From positions 1 through 32,101 of the forward strand of contig JAJXUO010000036.1 of assembly GCA_021782815.1 (NCBI GenBank): a stretch of 32,101 nucleotides of DNA. The letters are read 5' to 3'. Shown one piece after another: positions 16,252 through 23,574 of this stretch. Below the pieces are notes generated by a model, which made no database searches, was not told where the DNA came from, and saw nothing but the letters and a program-made list of their open reading frames with translations. This DNA is from Pseudomonadota bacterium (GTDB lineage: Bacteria; Pseudomonadota; Alphaproteobacteria; Rhodospirillales; Magnetospirillaceae). Position numbers and translations under genes: made by a program. Numbering within the stretch: the stretch's first letter is position 1; each line of letters begins with the position of its first letter.

Positions 16252-16326
16252 GGGCGTTTAGCTCAGCGGGAGAGCACATCCTTCACACGGATGGGGTCGC
16301 AGGTTCAATCCCTGCAACGCCCACCA
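16252..16326 (+). tRNA. tRNA-Val (anticodon CAC)
   Basis: The 75-base gene includes an encoded CCA. The acceptor stem pairs GGGCGTT with AACGCCC. The D arm is GCTC/GAGC, the anticodon arm is CATCC/GGATG with loop TTCACAC (anticodon CAC, reading GUG), and the T arm is GCAGG-TTCAATC-CCTGC. It is a monocistronic gene with its own promoter and terminator. Confidence 0.97.
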
Positions 16327-16335
16327 TCTCTGCCC

Positions 16336-16371
16336 AAGCCCCTTGGTCCGCCCAAGGGGCTTTGTCGTTTT
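16336..16371 (+). terminator. Intrinsic terminator after the tRNA-Val gene
   Basis: An 11-bp stem (AAGCCCCTTGG with CCAAGGGGCTT) and a five-base loop are followed by a T-rich tract (TGTCGTTTT). It starts ten bases after the tRNA. Confidence 0.88.
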
Positions 16372-16383
16372 CAGGCCCCATGA

Positions 16384-16418
16384 TGAAAGAAACCCCGCCA
16401 CGGCGAACCATGGCGGGG
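16384..16418 (-). terminator. Intrinsic terminator for the leftward small-protein genes
   Basis: CCCCGCCA and TGGCGGGG pair around ten bases, and on the minus strand TTTCTTTC follows. It lies 47 bp after the stop of the coiled-coil protein gene and faces the tRNA terminator. A second GC hairpin (TGCCCCC/GGGGGCA, 16432-16451) lies between it and the stop. Confidence 0.75.
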
Positions 16419-16464
16419 CATCGGAACGCCATGCCCCCGGCAAAGGGGGCACCGCGTCCTCGGT

Positions 16465-17010
16465 TTACTTGAACAGGCCTTCCTGGCTCTTGATTTCGGC
16501 ATCGCCGGTTTTTTCCAGATAGTCCTTGGTGCCGGTGGACAGGTTGCGGTTGGCGTCGGCTTGCGATTTCACCACATCGGTATGCGCGGCCTGGGCCTTC
16601 AGCTCCTGATCGATGAACTCGTTCTCCCGCGCCACATGCGCCTTCGCGGCATCCAGCTGCAGTTGCTGGCGCTCCAGATTGAGCTCGCGCAACTTGTCCT
16701 CGTAGGACTGATCGCGCTTCTTGTCGGCCACGGCCTCGGCTTCCTTTTTCTGCCGGGCCGCCACGGCGGCGGCATGCGCCTGGGCCGCCGCCTTGCGGGC
16801 CGATGCCTGGGCGCGGGCCTCGGCGCGCCGTTCAGCCTCGGCCGCCTGAGCGGCACGCTGGGCCTCGGCCTGGCGCGCCGCCTGTTCGGCCTGCTGCTGC
16901 TGCTGCTGCACCGCGTCCACCGCATTGATCTGATCGGACAGGGATTGCTGGGCACGGACCGGCGCCGAAGCCAGAAGCAGCACCGCCGTCAGCACAAGCG
17001 CTTTATTCAT
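16465..17010 (-). CDS. Secreted Ala/Gln-rich coiled-coil protein (DUF5384-like)
   Basis: The 181-residue protein has a signal peptide (residues 1-20, ending PVRAQQ). A long Ala/Gln/Glu/Arg-rich helix begins VDAVQQQQQQAEQAARQAEA and is strongly coiled-coil. A more conserved C-terminal part includes KKRDQSYEDKLRELNLERQQ, then KAHVARENEFIDQELKAQAA and HTDVVKSQADANRNLSTGTK. That part reminds me of the DUF5384 family; the match is from memory. It is probably periplasmic. I chose the ATG at 17010, with GGGGAGG just upstream. It lies 19 bp downstream of the lipoprotein gene and is probably in one operon with it. The function is unknown. Confidence 0.75.
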   Translation of the reverse strand: MNKALVLTAVLLLASAPVRAQQSLSDQINAVDAVQQQQQQAEQAARQAEAQRAAQAAEAERRAEARAQASARKAAAQAHAAAVAARQKKEAEAVADKKRDQSYEDKLRELNLERQQLQLDAAKAHVARENEFIDQELKAQAAHTDVVKSQADANRNLSTGTKDYLEKTGDAEIKSQEGLFK

Positions 17011-17029
17011 GAACGCCTCCCCTTTCCCA

Positions 17030-17596
17030 TCAGTTCTTATTGGCCGCGGGCGGAGGACAGGTGGCATTCGGCTGAATCCGGGTTTCCATCGGGCTGGTGG
17101 AGATCATGATGGCCTTGCCGGGATGGAATTCGCAAAGCTTGCCCACCTGCGCCGAGTTCAGGGTTTTGCCGTCGGCCTCATAGGTCAGCGAAACACCGTC
17201 CACCAGCACCTTGTCCGACACCAGCGAGCCCAACGCCGCGCCGCCGACACCGCCGGCCGCCCCGCCCAGAAGCGTGCCGCCGGCACTGTGGTTCGTGGTG
17301 GTATTGCCGATCACGCCACCGCCGATCGCCCCCAGCAGCCCGCCGACAACCTCGGCCTCTTTTTTCTGCTGCGCGTTGTCCACCTCGATCTTGGCCGGCA
17401 TCACCGCCAGAATATTCACAACCTTCGCGGCCTGCGCGGTGTTCACCTGCCCCGCCTTGTAAACATTTGACTGGAGATTTTCCCCCGTCGCCGCGCAGCC
17501 GAACAGAAAAAGAGTGGACACGAGCAAAATGCCGGCTTTGCCAAACGCACGCGCGCGGCAAGACATACGCAAGGTTTCCGCAGAATTATTCAACAT
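17030..17596 (-). CDS. Outer-membrane lipoprotein with a glycine zipper
   Basis: The 188-residue protein has a lipobox (LFLFGC, lipidated Cys about residue 34), so it is likely sorted to the outer membrane. The middle holds a glycine-zipper segment, GGLLGAIGGGVIGNTTTN and GGTLLGGAAGGVGGAALGSL (about residues 85-130), of the SlyB/17-kDa antigen type. The C-terminal part is small and polar with a CPPPAANKN end. AAGGGGG stands seven bases upstream of the ATG at 17596, which I prefer to the ATG at 17566. It is the first gene of a two-gene operon with the coiled-coil protein. A structural envelope role is likely but not shown. Confidence 0.8.
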   Translation of the reverse strand: MLNNSAETLRMSCRARAFGKAGILLVSTLFLFGCAATGENLQSNVYKAGQVNTAQAAKVVNILAVMPAKIEVDNAQQKKEAEVVGGLLGAIGGGVIGNTTTNHSAGGTLLGGAAGGVGGAALGSLVSDKVLVDGVSLTYEADGKTLNSAQVGKLCEFHPGKAIMISTSPMETRIQPNATCPPPAANKN

Positions 17597-18009
17597 TTTA
17601 CGCCCCCTTACTTAAATCATCATTCGAAAAACAACATTCCCCAGCAGACATCCCCAACACCAACCCTGCATCAATCAAGGATCGGCTGGGCGACGGACAA
17701 CATTACCATTACGAGAAGTACATTCAAGTGTGTCGCCACCAAAAATGACCATGACAGTCCCATAAAATTATCTTTGCGAATCGTTTTCAGAAATACACAA
17801 CCAGGGCTGACAGAACCACCACCCGCCCTAATACCAAAGAAATAAGACAACCTTCCCAAAAACAAAATCAGGACTGCGTTATGCGATTTCGGCACGAGCC
17901 AATCACGCCTAGAATCGTCTGGCCCGGCTGTCACGAAAAATCCGACAATCCGGTAAGTATAAAATAATAAATCGCCCGGCATAAGCCCGGCGAACAGTGG
18001 AGGAATACC
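17597..18009. other. AT-rich intergenic region between divergent operons
   Basis: These 413 bp are clearly richer in A+T than their surroundings and should hold the promoters of the leftward lipoprotein operon and the rightward cytochrome operon. TATAAA at 17958-17963 is a possible -10 for the cytochrome genes, but I see no good -35. A reading frame of 103 codons on the minus strand (17671-17982) has hydrophobic stretches but no ribosome site. A further in-frame ATG at 17763 would give a 30-residue hydrophobic peptide, also without a ribosome site. I do not call either a gene. Confidence 0.6.
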
Positions 18010-19773
18010 GTGGGAATCATGGCGGCATTTATAATGCCCGCCAAGGGGAGATGCTGTCCTTTATGGAGGCGTCTGCTCGTGGTGGCGGGTCTTCATATCG
18101 GACTGATGGCGCTTGCCGCGCCAAGCGCCCTGGCGGAGACCCCGCCCGGCGCCCGGACCGATCTTCTGCAATCCTGGAACGGCGTGCTGCCGCAAAGCCG
18201 CGGCCGCTGGACGCCGGTGGATCACGGCGCCTTCAAGCAGCTGGCCGGCCCCTTCAAAACCCCCGAGGAGGTGACCCAGGCCTGCCTCGGCTGCCACACC
18301 CAGGCGGCCCGGCAGATCAAGAACACCATCCACTGGACCTGGTCGAAGCGCGATCCCGCCACCGGGCGCATGGTGGGCAAGAAGAACGTGTTCAACACCT
18401 TCTGCGCCAACATCACCAGCAACGAACAGTTTTGCACCATGTGCCATGTGGGCTACGGCGATACCGATCCCAACAAATTCGTGCCGTTCCAGGCCCGCGC
18501 CGACGATCATGTGGATTGCCTGGTCTGCCACGAACAGACCGGCGATTATCACAAGATCCCCTTCCTCGGCGGCAACCCCGCGCCCAGGCATATGATGGTG
18601 CGCCCCGGCTGCGCCGAGTTCTACGGCACCGACAAGGCCTATGTGGATCCGCCCGATCTCGGCAAATTCGCGCGCAGCGTCAACGTGCCCGGCCGCCAGA
18701 ACTGCGGCGGCTGCCATTTCTATGGCGGCGGCGGCGACGGTGTGAAGCACGGCGATCTCGACACCTCGCTGATCGCCCCCTCGCACGCCCTCGACGTGCA
18801 CATGGACGCCAAAGGCCTGAACTTCACCTGCGAAACCTGCCACGTCACCAGCGACCACGCCCTGACCGGCGGCCACTACCATCTGGACGCCAAGCCGGAA
18901 AACACCCCCTATCAGCGCGGCAATCCCCATGGCGGCAATCCGGTGGCCTGCCGCTCGTGCCATGGCGACGCGCCGCACAAGGGGCATGATGTCAGCCCCA
19001 CCCTCAACATGCATACCGCCAATCTGGCCTGCCAAACCTGCCATATCCCCGAATTCGCCCGCGGCAAGGTGCCCACCAAGATGACCTGGGACTACGCCTC
19101 GGCCGGCAAGTTCGCCGCCAACGGCACCCCTCTGTCCATCGACGACAAACGGGGCGACAACATCTACTGGGGCGTGAAGGGCGATTTCACCTGGGGCCGC
19201 AACGTGGTGCCCGCCTATCGCTGGTTCAACGGCACCGAACGCTGGATGAACATGGGCGACAGGCTGGCCCCCGGATCCGACGGCGTGGTGGAGGTCAACA
19301 GCATCGAGGGCGGCCCCACCGACGGCAAATCCCGCATCTGGCCCTTCAAGATCATGAAGAACAACCAGCCCTATGATCCGGTGAACGACACCCTGGCCGT
19401 GTTCCATTCCTTCGGTCTGGACGACAACGCCTTCGCCATGACCGGCGACTGGCAGAAGGCCATCACCGCCGGCATGAAGGCGGCGGGCCTGCCCTATTCC
19501 GGCCGCTACGGCTTCATCCACACCCGCATGTACTGGCCCATCACCCACATGGTGGCCCCGGCCCGGGATGCCCTGCGGTGCGGCCAGTGCCACACCGATA
19601 ACGGCCGCCTGGCCAGCGTGCCCGGCCTTTACCTGCCCGGCCGCGGCAGCGACCACCTGCCCTGGCTGGAGCATCTGGGCAGGCTGGCGGTGCTGCTCTC
19701 CCTCATCGGCGTGCTCGGCCATGCCGGCATCCGCATCCTCTTGTGGCTGCGCCGCCGCGGCGGCAAGCGTTGA
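18010..19773 (+). CDS. Octahaem c-type cytochrome, tetrathionate reductase (OTR) family
   Basis: The 587-residue protein has a signal peptide (to about residue 42, SALA-E) and eight CxxCH haem sites: CLGCH 92, CTMCH 142, CLVCH 170, CGGCH 232, CETCH 274, CRSCH 314, CQTCH 341 and CGQCH 524. A hydrophobic segment at about 557-580 followed by RRRGGKR should anchor it in the inner membrane with the haems in the periplasm. Number, order and spacing fit the octahaem tetrathionate reductase family. The Shewanella enzyme of that family reduces tetrathionate, nitrite and hydroxylamine in vitro, and the physiological substrate is uncertain. I chose the GTG start because GTGGAGGA stands five bases upstream. 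A b-type cytochrome follows 17 bp later as its likely electron donor. Confidence 0.85.
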   Translation: MGIMAAFIMPAKGRCCPLWRRLLVVAGLHIGLMALAAPSALAETPPGARTDLLQSWNGVLPQSRGRWTPVDHGAFKQLAGPFKTPEEVTQACLGCHTQAARQIKNTIHWTWSKRDPATGRMVGKKNVFNTFCANITSNEQFCTMCHVGYGDTDPNKFVPFQARADDHVDCLVCHEQTGDYHKIPFLGGNPAPRHMMVRPGCAEFYGTDKAYVDPPDLGKFARSVNVPGRQNCGGCHFYGGGGDGVKHGDLDTSLIAPSHALDVHMDAKGLNFTCETCHVTSDHALTGGHYHLDAKPENTPYQRGNPHGGNPVACRSCHGDAPHKGHDVSPTLNMHTANLACQTCHIPEFARGKVPTKMTWDYASAGKFAANGTPLSIDDKRGDNIYWGVKGDFTWGRNVVPAYRWFNGTERWMNMGDRLAPGSDGVVEVNSIEGGPTDGKSRIWPFKIMKNNQPYDPVNDTLAVFHSFGLDDNAFAMTGDWQKAITAGMKAAGLPYSGRYGFIHTRMYWPITHMVAPARDALRCGQCHTDNGRLASVPGLYLPGRGSDHLPWLEHLGRLAVLLSLIGVLGHAGIRILLWLRRRGGKR

Positions 19774-19790
19774 CGCGAAGGACCACGACC

Positions 19791-20405
19791 ATGACCATAC
19801 AACGCGCCTATCTGTTCAAACGCTTCGAACGCTTCTGGCACTGGAGCCAGGCCGCCCTGGTCTTCACCCTGCTGGCCAGCGGCCTGCGCATCCACGGCGT
19901 CTACGGCGGCCTGCATTTCCTCACCGCGCTGCGCCTCCACCTTTACGCCGCCTGGGCCGTCTCGGCGCTGTGGGTGTTCGCCATCTTCTGGCATTTCACC
20001 ACCGGCGAATGGAAACAGTACATCCCCACCCTGGAGAAGATCGGCGCGGTGGCCCGCCACTACGCCTGGGGCATGTTCCTGGGCGAGCGCCACCCGCACC
20101 ATCCCACGCCCGCGCACAAGCAGAACGCGCTGCAACGGCTGGCCTATCTGTGGCTGAAGCTGATGATCAATCCCCTGCTGTGGGGCAGCGGCATCCTGCT
20201 GCTGCTGGCCACCTACAACTGGCTGCCGGCGGCGCGCTGGGCCGCGCCGGGGCAGGGCATCGCCCTGGCGGCCTGGGCCCATACCGCCGGCGCCTATCTG
20301 ATGCTGGTGTTCGTCATCGTCCATGTCTATCTGGCCACCACCGGCGTCACGCCGCTGGCGCATATCGAGGCCATGATCACCGGGTGGGAGGCCAGCGAGG
20401 AATGA
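19791..20405 (+). CDS. Membrane b-type cytochrome (cytochrome b561 / formate dehydrogenase gamma-like)
   Basis: The 204-residue protein has four or five membrane segments and histidines placed to bind haem b: FERFWHWSQAALVF (His in TM1), LRLHLYAAW, IFWHFTTGEW and HTAGAYLMLVFVIVHVYLAT near the end. It resembles the cytochrome b subunits of thiosulfate reductase, formate dehydrogenase and Ni-Fe hydrogenase. It would oxidise quinol in the inner membrane and pass electrons to the octahaem cytochrome. I chose the ATG at 19791, with AAGGA nine bases upstream. The stop overlaps the next gene (ATGA). Confidence 0.85.
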   Translation: MTIQRAYLFKRFERFWHWSQAALVFTLLASGLRIHGVYGGLHFLTALRLHLYAAWAVSALWVFAIFWHFTTGEWKQYIPTLEKIGAVARHYAWGMFLGERHPHHPTPAHKQNALQRLAYLWLKLMINPLLWGSGILLLLATYNWLPAARWAAPGQGIALAAWAHTAGAYLMLVFVIVHVYLATTGVTPLAHIEAMITGWEASEE

Positions 20406-21022
20406 GACGCCATCGCCCGCTCCCCGCCGCCCTGCTGGCCCTGAGCCTGCTGGCCACCCTGCCGGCAGGGGCCGCCGACAGGGCGGCGACGCCCGCCCCC
20501 CTTCCCCTCACCAGCGCCGATCTCTTGAAGGCCTACATCTTCGCCACCGCCCATCAGACCCCGCCTCCGGCGGAATTCACCCGCTATATGGGCGACGACG
20601 TGCAGGGCGGACCCGACGGCGCCGCCCGCGCCCAGGCCGCCCTGGCCCGGGTGAAGGGCCATCCCGAGGTGGTGCTGACCCTGAACGACATCGCCCTGCA
20701 CGGCTACGATCCGGCCCGCAAGGCCTTCCCCATGGACAACAAGCTGTTCGTGCCGGGGCAGGAATATTCCTTCGATGTCTCGCCCTACCACTATGTTTTC
20801 ACCAATCCCGACGGCCTCAATCCCCTGCCCTGCCGCATCCCCGCCGAAATCGACCGCATCAGCGCGCTGATCCGCGTCGATCCCTGGCTGCGGGTGCGGG
20901 TGTACGGCCGGGTGGCGGGCGCCGATCCTGCCCAACACCGTCTGTCGATCCAGCTGGTGCGCGTCGAGGTGCTGGATCGTCAGGGCGCTCTGCTGTCCTC
21001 GCCCCTCCCTGACGGGCGGTAA
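20402..21022 (+). CDS. Periplasmic protein of unknown family in the octahaem cytochrome operon
   Basis: The 206-residue protein has a clear signal peptide (residues 1-24, LLATLPAGAA-D). The mature part has no CxxCH motif and a single Cys (NPLPCRIPAEIDR). It shows motifs such as FTRYMGDDVQGG and LNDIALHGYDPARKAFPMDN, and an aromatic stretch, YSFDVSPYHYVFTNPDGLN. The C-terminal half (RVDPWLRVRVYGRVAG, then SIQLVRVEVLD) reads like alternating beta strands. I do not recognise the family. Its start overlaps the cytochrome b stop, so it is very likely made with the two cytochromes. It could be an assembly factor, a scaffold or an accessory subunit. A stable hairpin follows the stop. Confidence 0.75.
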   Translation: MRRHRPLPAALLALSLLATLPAGAADRAATPAPLPLTSADLLKAYIFATAHQTPPPAEFTRYMGDDVQGGPDGAARAQAALARVKGHPEVVLTLNDIALHGYDPARKAFPMDNKLFVPGQEYSFDVSPYHYVFTNPDGLNPLPCRIPAEIDRISALIRVDPWLRVRVYGRVAGADPAQHRLSIQLVRVEVLDRQGALLSSPLPDGR

Positions 21023-21030
21023 GAGCGCGG

Positions 21031-21056
21031 CGGGGGACGGCGGCGGCCGTCCCCCG
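21031..21056 (+). terminator. Stable hairpin after the octahaem operon, without a U-run
   Basis: Perfect 11-bp arms CGGGGGACGGC and GCCGTCCCCCG enclose a four-base loop, nine bases after the stop codon. No T tract follows, so it is either a factor-assisted terminator or a 3'-end stabiliser. Confidence 0.6.
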
Positions 21057-21179
21057 TCAAGACAACCGCACTATATTGCATAATATTTACATTAAATTCC
21101 GCGCGAGACGCTCCCGCTTGTCTTCCTCTCCCTCTGCGGGTGAATGACAAGCTCCTTTCCATTCCCATTGCGCTTGGTA

Positions 21180-21328
21180 TAATACCAAGTTGCGATGAGT
21201 TTGACTCATCGCGACGCCGGTTAGGAGCAAGGCGACGCGCGCCTGATGGCGCGAAGCCAAGGGGTTCGGAGAAACCCGCCCGGCGCATGAGGGGCGGTGA
21301 TCGGTTCCGATCACCGCAATTCGGTATA
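21180..21328 (-). repeat. Structured dispersed repeat, copy C (complete, inverted)
   Basis: This is a complete copy of about 149 bp read on the minus strand, in the 366-bp gap upstream of the PAS gene. The ends TAATACCAAGTTGCGATGA and, read inward from the other side, TATACCGAATTGCGGTGA are the clearest example of the terminal inverted repeat. Hairpin 1 is CGGTGATCGG-AA-CCGATCACCG. Hairpin 2 has one mismatch (GAACCCC for GAAACCC), and hairpin 4 has one T-G pair. The rest of the gap (21057-21179) is an AT-rich stretch and then C+T-rich sequence with no gene that I can see. The element ends about 60 bp before the PAS gene and may lie between it and its promoter. Confidence 0.92.
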
Positions 21329-21388
21329 AGAAAGATTAATCTCGGACAGGTGACCGCCGCCAGCGCCGGAAGTGGGAAAGGATCAAAA

Positions 21389-21922
21389 ATGGCTGTGCAC
21401 TCTGCCGCGTTGACCGGCGTGGAACGCACCTTCCAGCCGGACGAGGCCATCGTCTCGAAGACCGACACCACCGGCCGCATCACCTACGCCAACGACATTT
21501 TCATCGATATCAGCGGCTATACGGAAGAGGAGCTGCTGGGCCAGCCCCACAACATCCTGCGCCACCCCGACATGCCGCGCTGCGTCTTCAAATTCCTGTG
21601 GGACCGCATCGCCGACGGCCATGAAGTGTTCGCCCATGTGATCAACAAGGCGAAAAACGGCGATCACTACTGGGTGTTCGCCCACATCACCCCCTGCCTG
21701 GACAGCGGCGGCAAGATCGTCGGCTACCATTCCACCCGGCGCGTGCCCACCGCCGCCGCCCTGGAGGTGGTGAAACCGATCTACGCCCAGCTGTGCGCCG
21801 TCGAGGCCCGCTTCCCCGACCGCAAGGCGGGCATGGCCGAATCCCTCTCCACCCTGGTGGGCATGGTCACCGGCGCCGGGTTCCCCGATTACGACCGCTT
21901 CGTTCTCAGCATCAGCCGCTGA
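21389..21922 (+). CDS. Aer-type PAS sensor protein without an output domain
   Basis: The 177-residue soluble protein has one PAS domain (about residues 15-120). It shows [60 protein letters not shown] and [13 protein letters not shown]. These are typical of the FAD-binding PAS domain of the Aer energy-taxis receptor. About 50 residues follow with no recognised domain, and no membrane segment or MCP domain. AAAGGA lies seven bases before the ATG. Longer readings upstream run through repeat copy C. The next gene, 46 bp on, is an MCP signalling protein with only a short membrane anchor, so the pair may work as a split Aer that reports redox state to the flagellar motor. Confidence 0.87.
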   Translation: MAVHSAALTGVERTFQPDEAIVSKTDTTGRITYANDIFIDISGYTEEELLGQPHNILRHPDMPRCVFKFLWDRIADGHEVFAHVINKAKNGDHYWVFAHITPCLDSGGKIVGYHSTRRVPTAAALEVVKPIYAQLCAVEARFPDRKAGMAESLSTLVGMVTGAGFPDYDRFVLSISR

Positions 21923-21968
21923 CGGCGGCCCTGAAACTCTCCCTGATCTCTTGCGCGCGGGCCCTGCC

Positions 21969-23297
21969 ATGACACACGCCTCCTTCCAAAGCCGCATCGG
22001 CCGCCTGGCCAGCCTGACCCTGCTGGTGGCGGGCGGCGCCGTTCTGCTGTCGGCCCTGCTGGCCCTGCGCCTGCTGGCCGACGGCGATCAGGCCGCCGGC
22101 CTGGCCGGTCTGGCCCTGGCCCTGGCCCTGGCGTTGATCCTGGCCCTGGGGGCGCTGCGGGTGCTGCCGGCCCTGCGCCGCCTGTCCGATCTCATTCAGC
22201 GCGGCAATACCGTGGCCATGGCCGCCTCGCACGGCGATCTCAATGTGCGCGTCACCCATATCGGCCGCGACGACGAGTTGGGCGGGCTGATGGTGGGGCT
22301 GAACCGGGTGCTGGATCTGACCGAGGAATTCGCCAAGGATGTGGGCGCCGCCATGAGCCGCGCCGGCGACAAGGAATATTTCCGCTACATCCCCGAACGC
22401 GGCCTGCGCGGCGATTTTCTCACCTTCAGCCGCCTCATCAACAAGGTGCTGGGCGACATGGAGGCCCGCAACCAGGAAACCAGCCTGTTCGAGCACTCGG
22501 TCTACGATCTGGTGGCCAAGGTGTCGGATTCCACCAAGGGCATCACCCAGACGGCGGGCATGATGGCGCACCGCTCGGAAAATGCCGGCGGTCAGACCAT
22601 CAGCGTCGGCCGCGCCGCCGAGGAAACCACCCAGCGCGCCGCCGCCGTCTCGGAAGCCACCCGCCAGCTGGCGGTGGCGGTGAACGAGATCGCCCAGCAG
22701 GTGGCGCTGTCCACCGCCATCGCCCGCGAGGCCGTCACCTCCATCACCGGCACCTCGCAGCGCATTTCCGGCCTGACCGACGCCGTGCAGGAAATCGGCA
22801 CCGTGGTGGAGATGATCACCGCCATCGCCGGGCAGACCAATCTTCTGGCCCTCAACGCCACCATCGAGGCGGCCCGGGCCGGCGAGGCCGGCAAGGGCTT
22901 CGCCGTGGTGGCCGGCGAGGTGAAAAATCTGGCCAATCAGACGGCGCGGGCCACCGAGGATATTTCCCGCCAGGTCAGCGCCGTGCGCGATGCCGCCACC
23001 GAGGCGGTGACCGGCATCAACGGCGTGGTGGACACCATCCGCCGCATGGACGAGATCGCCGCCACCATCGCCAGCGCCGTGCAGGAGCAGGAAGCCTCCA
23101 CCCGCGAAATCTCCAGCCATATCGATCAGGTGGCCTCGCAGTCGAAGGACGTGTCGCTGAGCGTGTCCAACGTGGCCCAGGCCTCGGCCCAGGCCTGCGG
23201 CGGCACCGTGCGCGTGCTGTGGAGCGCCAAATCCCTGGGCAATGTGGTGGAGGCGTTGAACCAGCGCGTGGCCGACTACGTGCGCAAGGTCAACTAA
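21969..23297 (+). CDS. Methyl-accepting chemotaxis protein without a periplasmic domain
   Basis: The 442-residue chemoreceptor has two adjacent membrane segments (about residues 14-36 and 42-66) with almost nothing between, so it has no ligand-binding periplasmic domain. A HAMP-like linker follows (about 68-125). The signalling coiled coil has its hairpin tip at about 287-330: [20 protein letters not shown], then [20 protein letters not shown]. It lacks a C-terminal CheR/CheB tether peptide. It would signal to CheW/CheA from the membrane. I prefer the ATG at 21969 to the TTG at 21951. It directly follows the Aer-type PAS gene, which is its likely sensor. A strong terminator stands 12 bp after the stop. 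Confidence 0.9.
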   Translation: MTHASFQSRIGRLASLTLLVAGGAVLLSALLALRLLADGDQAAGLAGLALALALALILALGALRVLPALRRLSDLIQRGNTVAMAASHGDLNVRVTHIGRDDELGGLMVGLNRVLDLTEEFAKDVGAAMSRAGDKEYFRYIPERGLRGDFLTFSRLINKVLGDMEARNQETSLFEHSVYDLVAKVSDSTKGITQTAGMMAHRSENAGGQTISVGRAAEETTQRAAAVSEATRQLAVAVNEIAQQVALSTAIAREAVTSITGTSQRISGLTDAVQEIGTVVEMITAIAGQTNLLALNATIEAARAGEAGKGFAVVAGEVKNLANQTARATEDISRQVSAVRDAATEAVTGINGVVDTIRRMDEIAATIASAVQEQEASTREISSHIDQVASQSKDVSLSVSNVAQASAQACGGTVRVLWSAKSLGNVVEALNQRVADYVRKVN

Positions 23298-23308
23298 GAC
23301 CAAATCCA

Positions 23309-23341
23309 GGGCAATCGGGCGAACCCGATTGCCCTTGTTTT
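23309..23341 (+). terminator. Intrinsic terminator after the chemoreceptor gene
   Basis: Perfect 11-bp arms GGGCAATCGGG and CCCGATTGCCC around CGAA are followed by TTGTTTT. The hairpin is also the first hairpin of the repeat element starting here. A second copy at 23490-23521 has a 9-bp stem with the same T tract. Confidence 0.88.
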
Positions 23342-23489
23342 CACATGTCCGCTCAGGCGCCGGGCGCTGGCGTGCCGCCAGCTTGGCTTGTCCTCACTTT
23401 TGCCTCCGCGCAAGCGCTCCCGGCAACGCTCCGGCGCGCTAGAAAGCGCTAGTCAGCCGCTGATAGCGGCTTCCATATGCGATCACCCT
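23309..23489 (+). repeat. Hairpin repeat G1, distant relative of the structured family
   Basis: The order resembles copy F: a first hairpin built on CAATCGGG/CCCGATTG, the linker CTCAGGCGCCGGGCG, a second hairpin GCTGGCG-TGC-CGCCAGC, CTTGGC, then a C+T-rich stretch like the one at 3079-3105. A later hairpin AGCCGCT-GAT-AGCGGCT follows (about 23453-23472). Bases 23310-23379 are repeated at 23490-23559 with 67 of 70 identical, exactly 180 bp on. The relation to the main family rests on shared linkers and order, not on overall identity. Confidence 0.7.
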
Positions 23490-23559
23490 GGCAATCGGGG
23501 GAATCCGATTGCCCTTGTTTTCACATGTCCGCTCAGGCGCCGGGCGCTGGCGGGCCGCC
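23490..23559 (+). repeat. Partial tandem copy G2 of the 23309 element
   Basis: This 70-bp direct repeat of 23310-23379 has three differences, two of them at the hairpin loop. It breaks off after the CGCCGGGCG linker, and the 3' end of the leftward zinc-ribbon protein gene follows at 23575. Confidence 0.88.
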
Positions 23560-23574
23560 TAAGCCGATTCCGCT

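Noticed and set aside
13159-16383. A 1074-codon open frame on the plus strand across glmS and glmU
   Set aside because: It is antisense to two clearly identified enzymes. Such frames are common in GC-rich genes, and its product is a low-complexity Gly/His/Gln-rich sequence with no domain.
17671-17982. A 103-codon hydrophobic frame on the minus strand upstream of the octahaem cytochrome
   Set aside because: There is no ribosome site at either ATG and no recognised family, and it overlaps the expected control region. I kept it only as part of the gap description.
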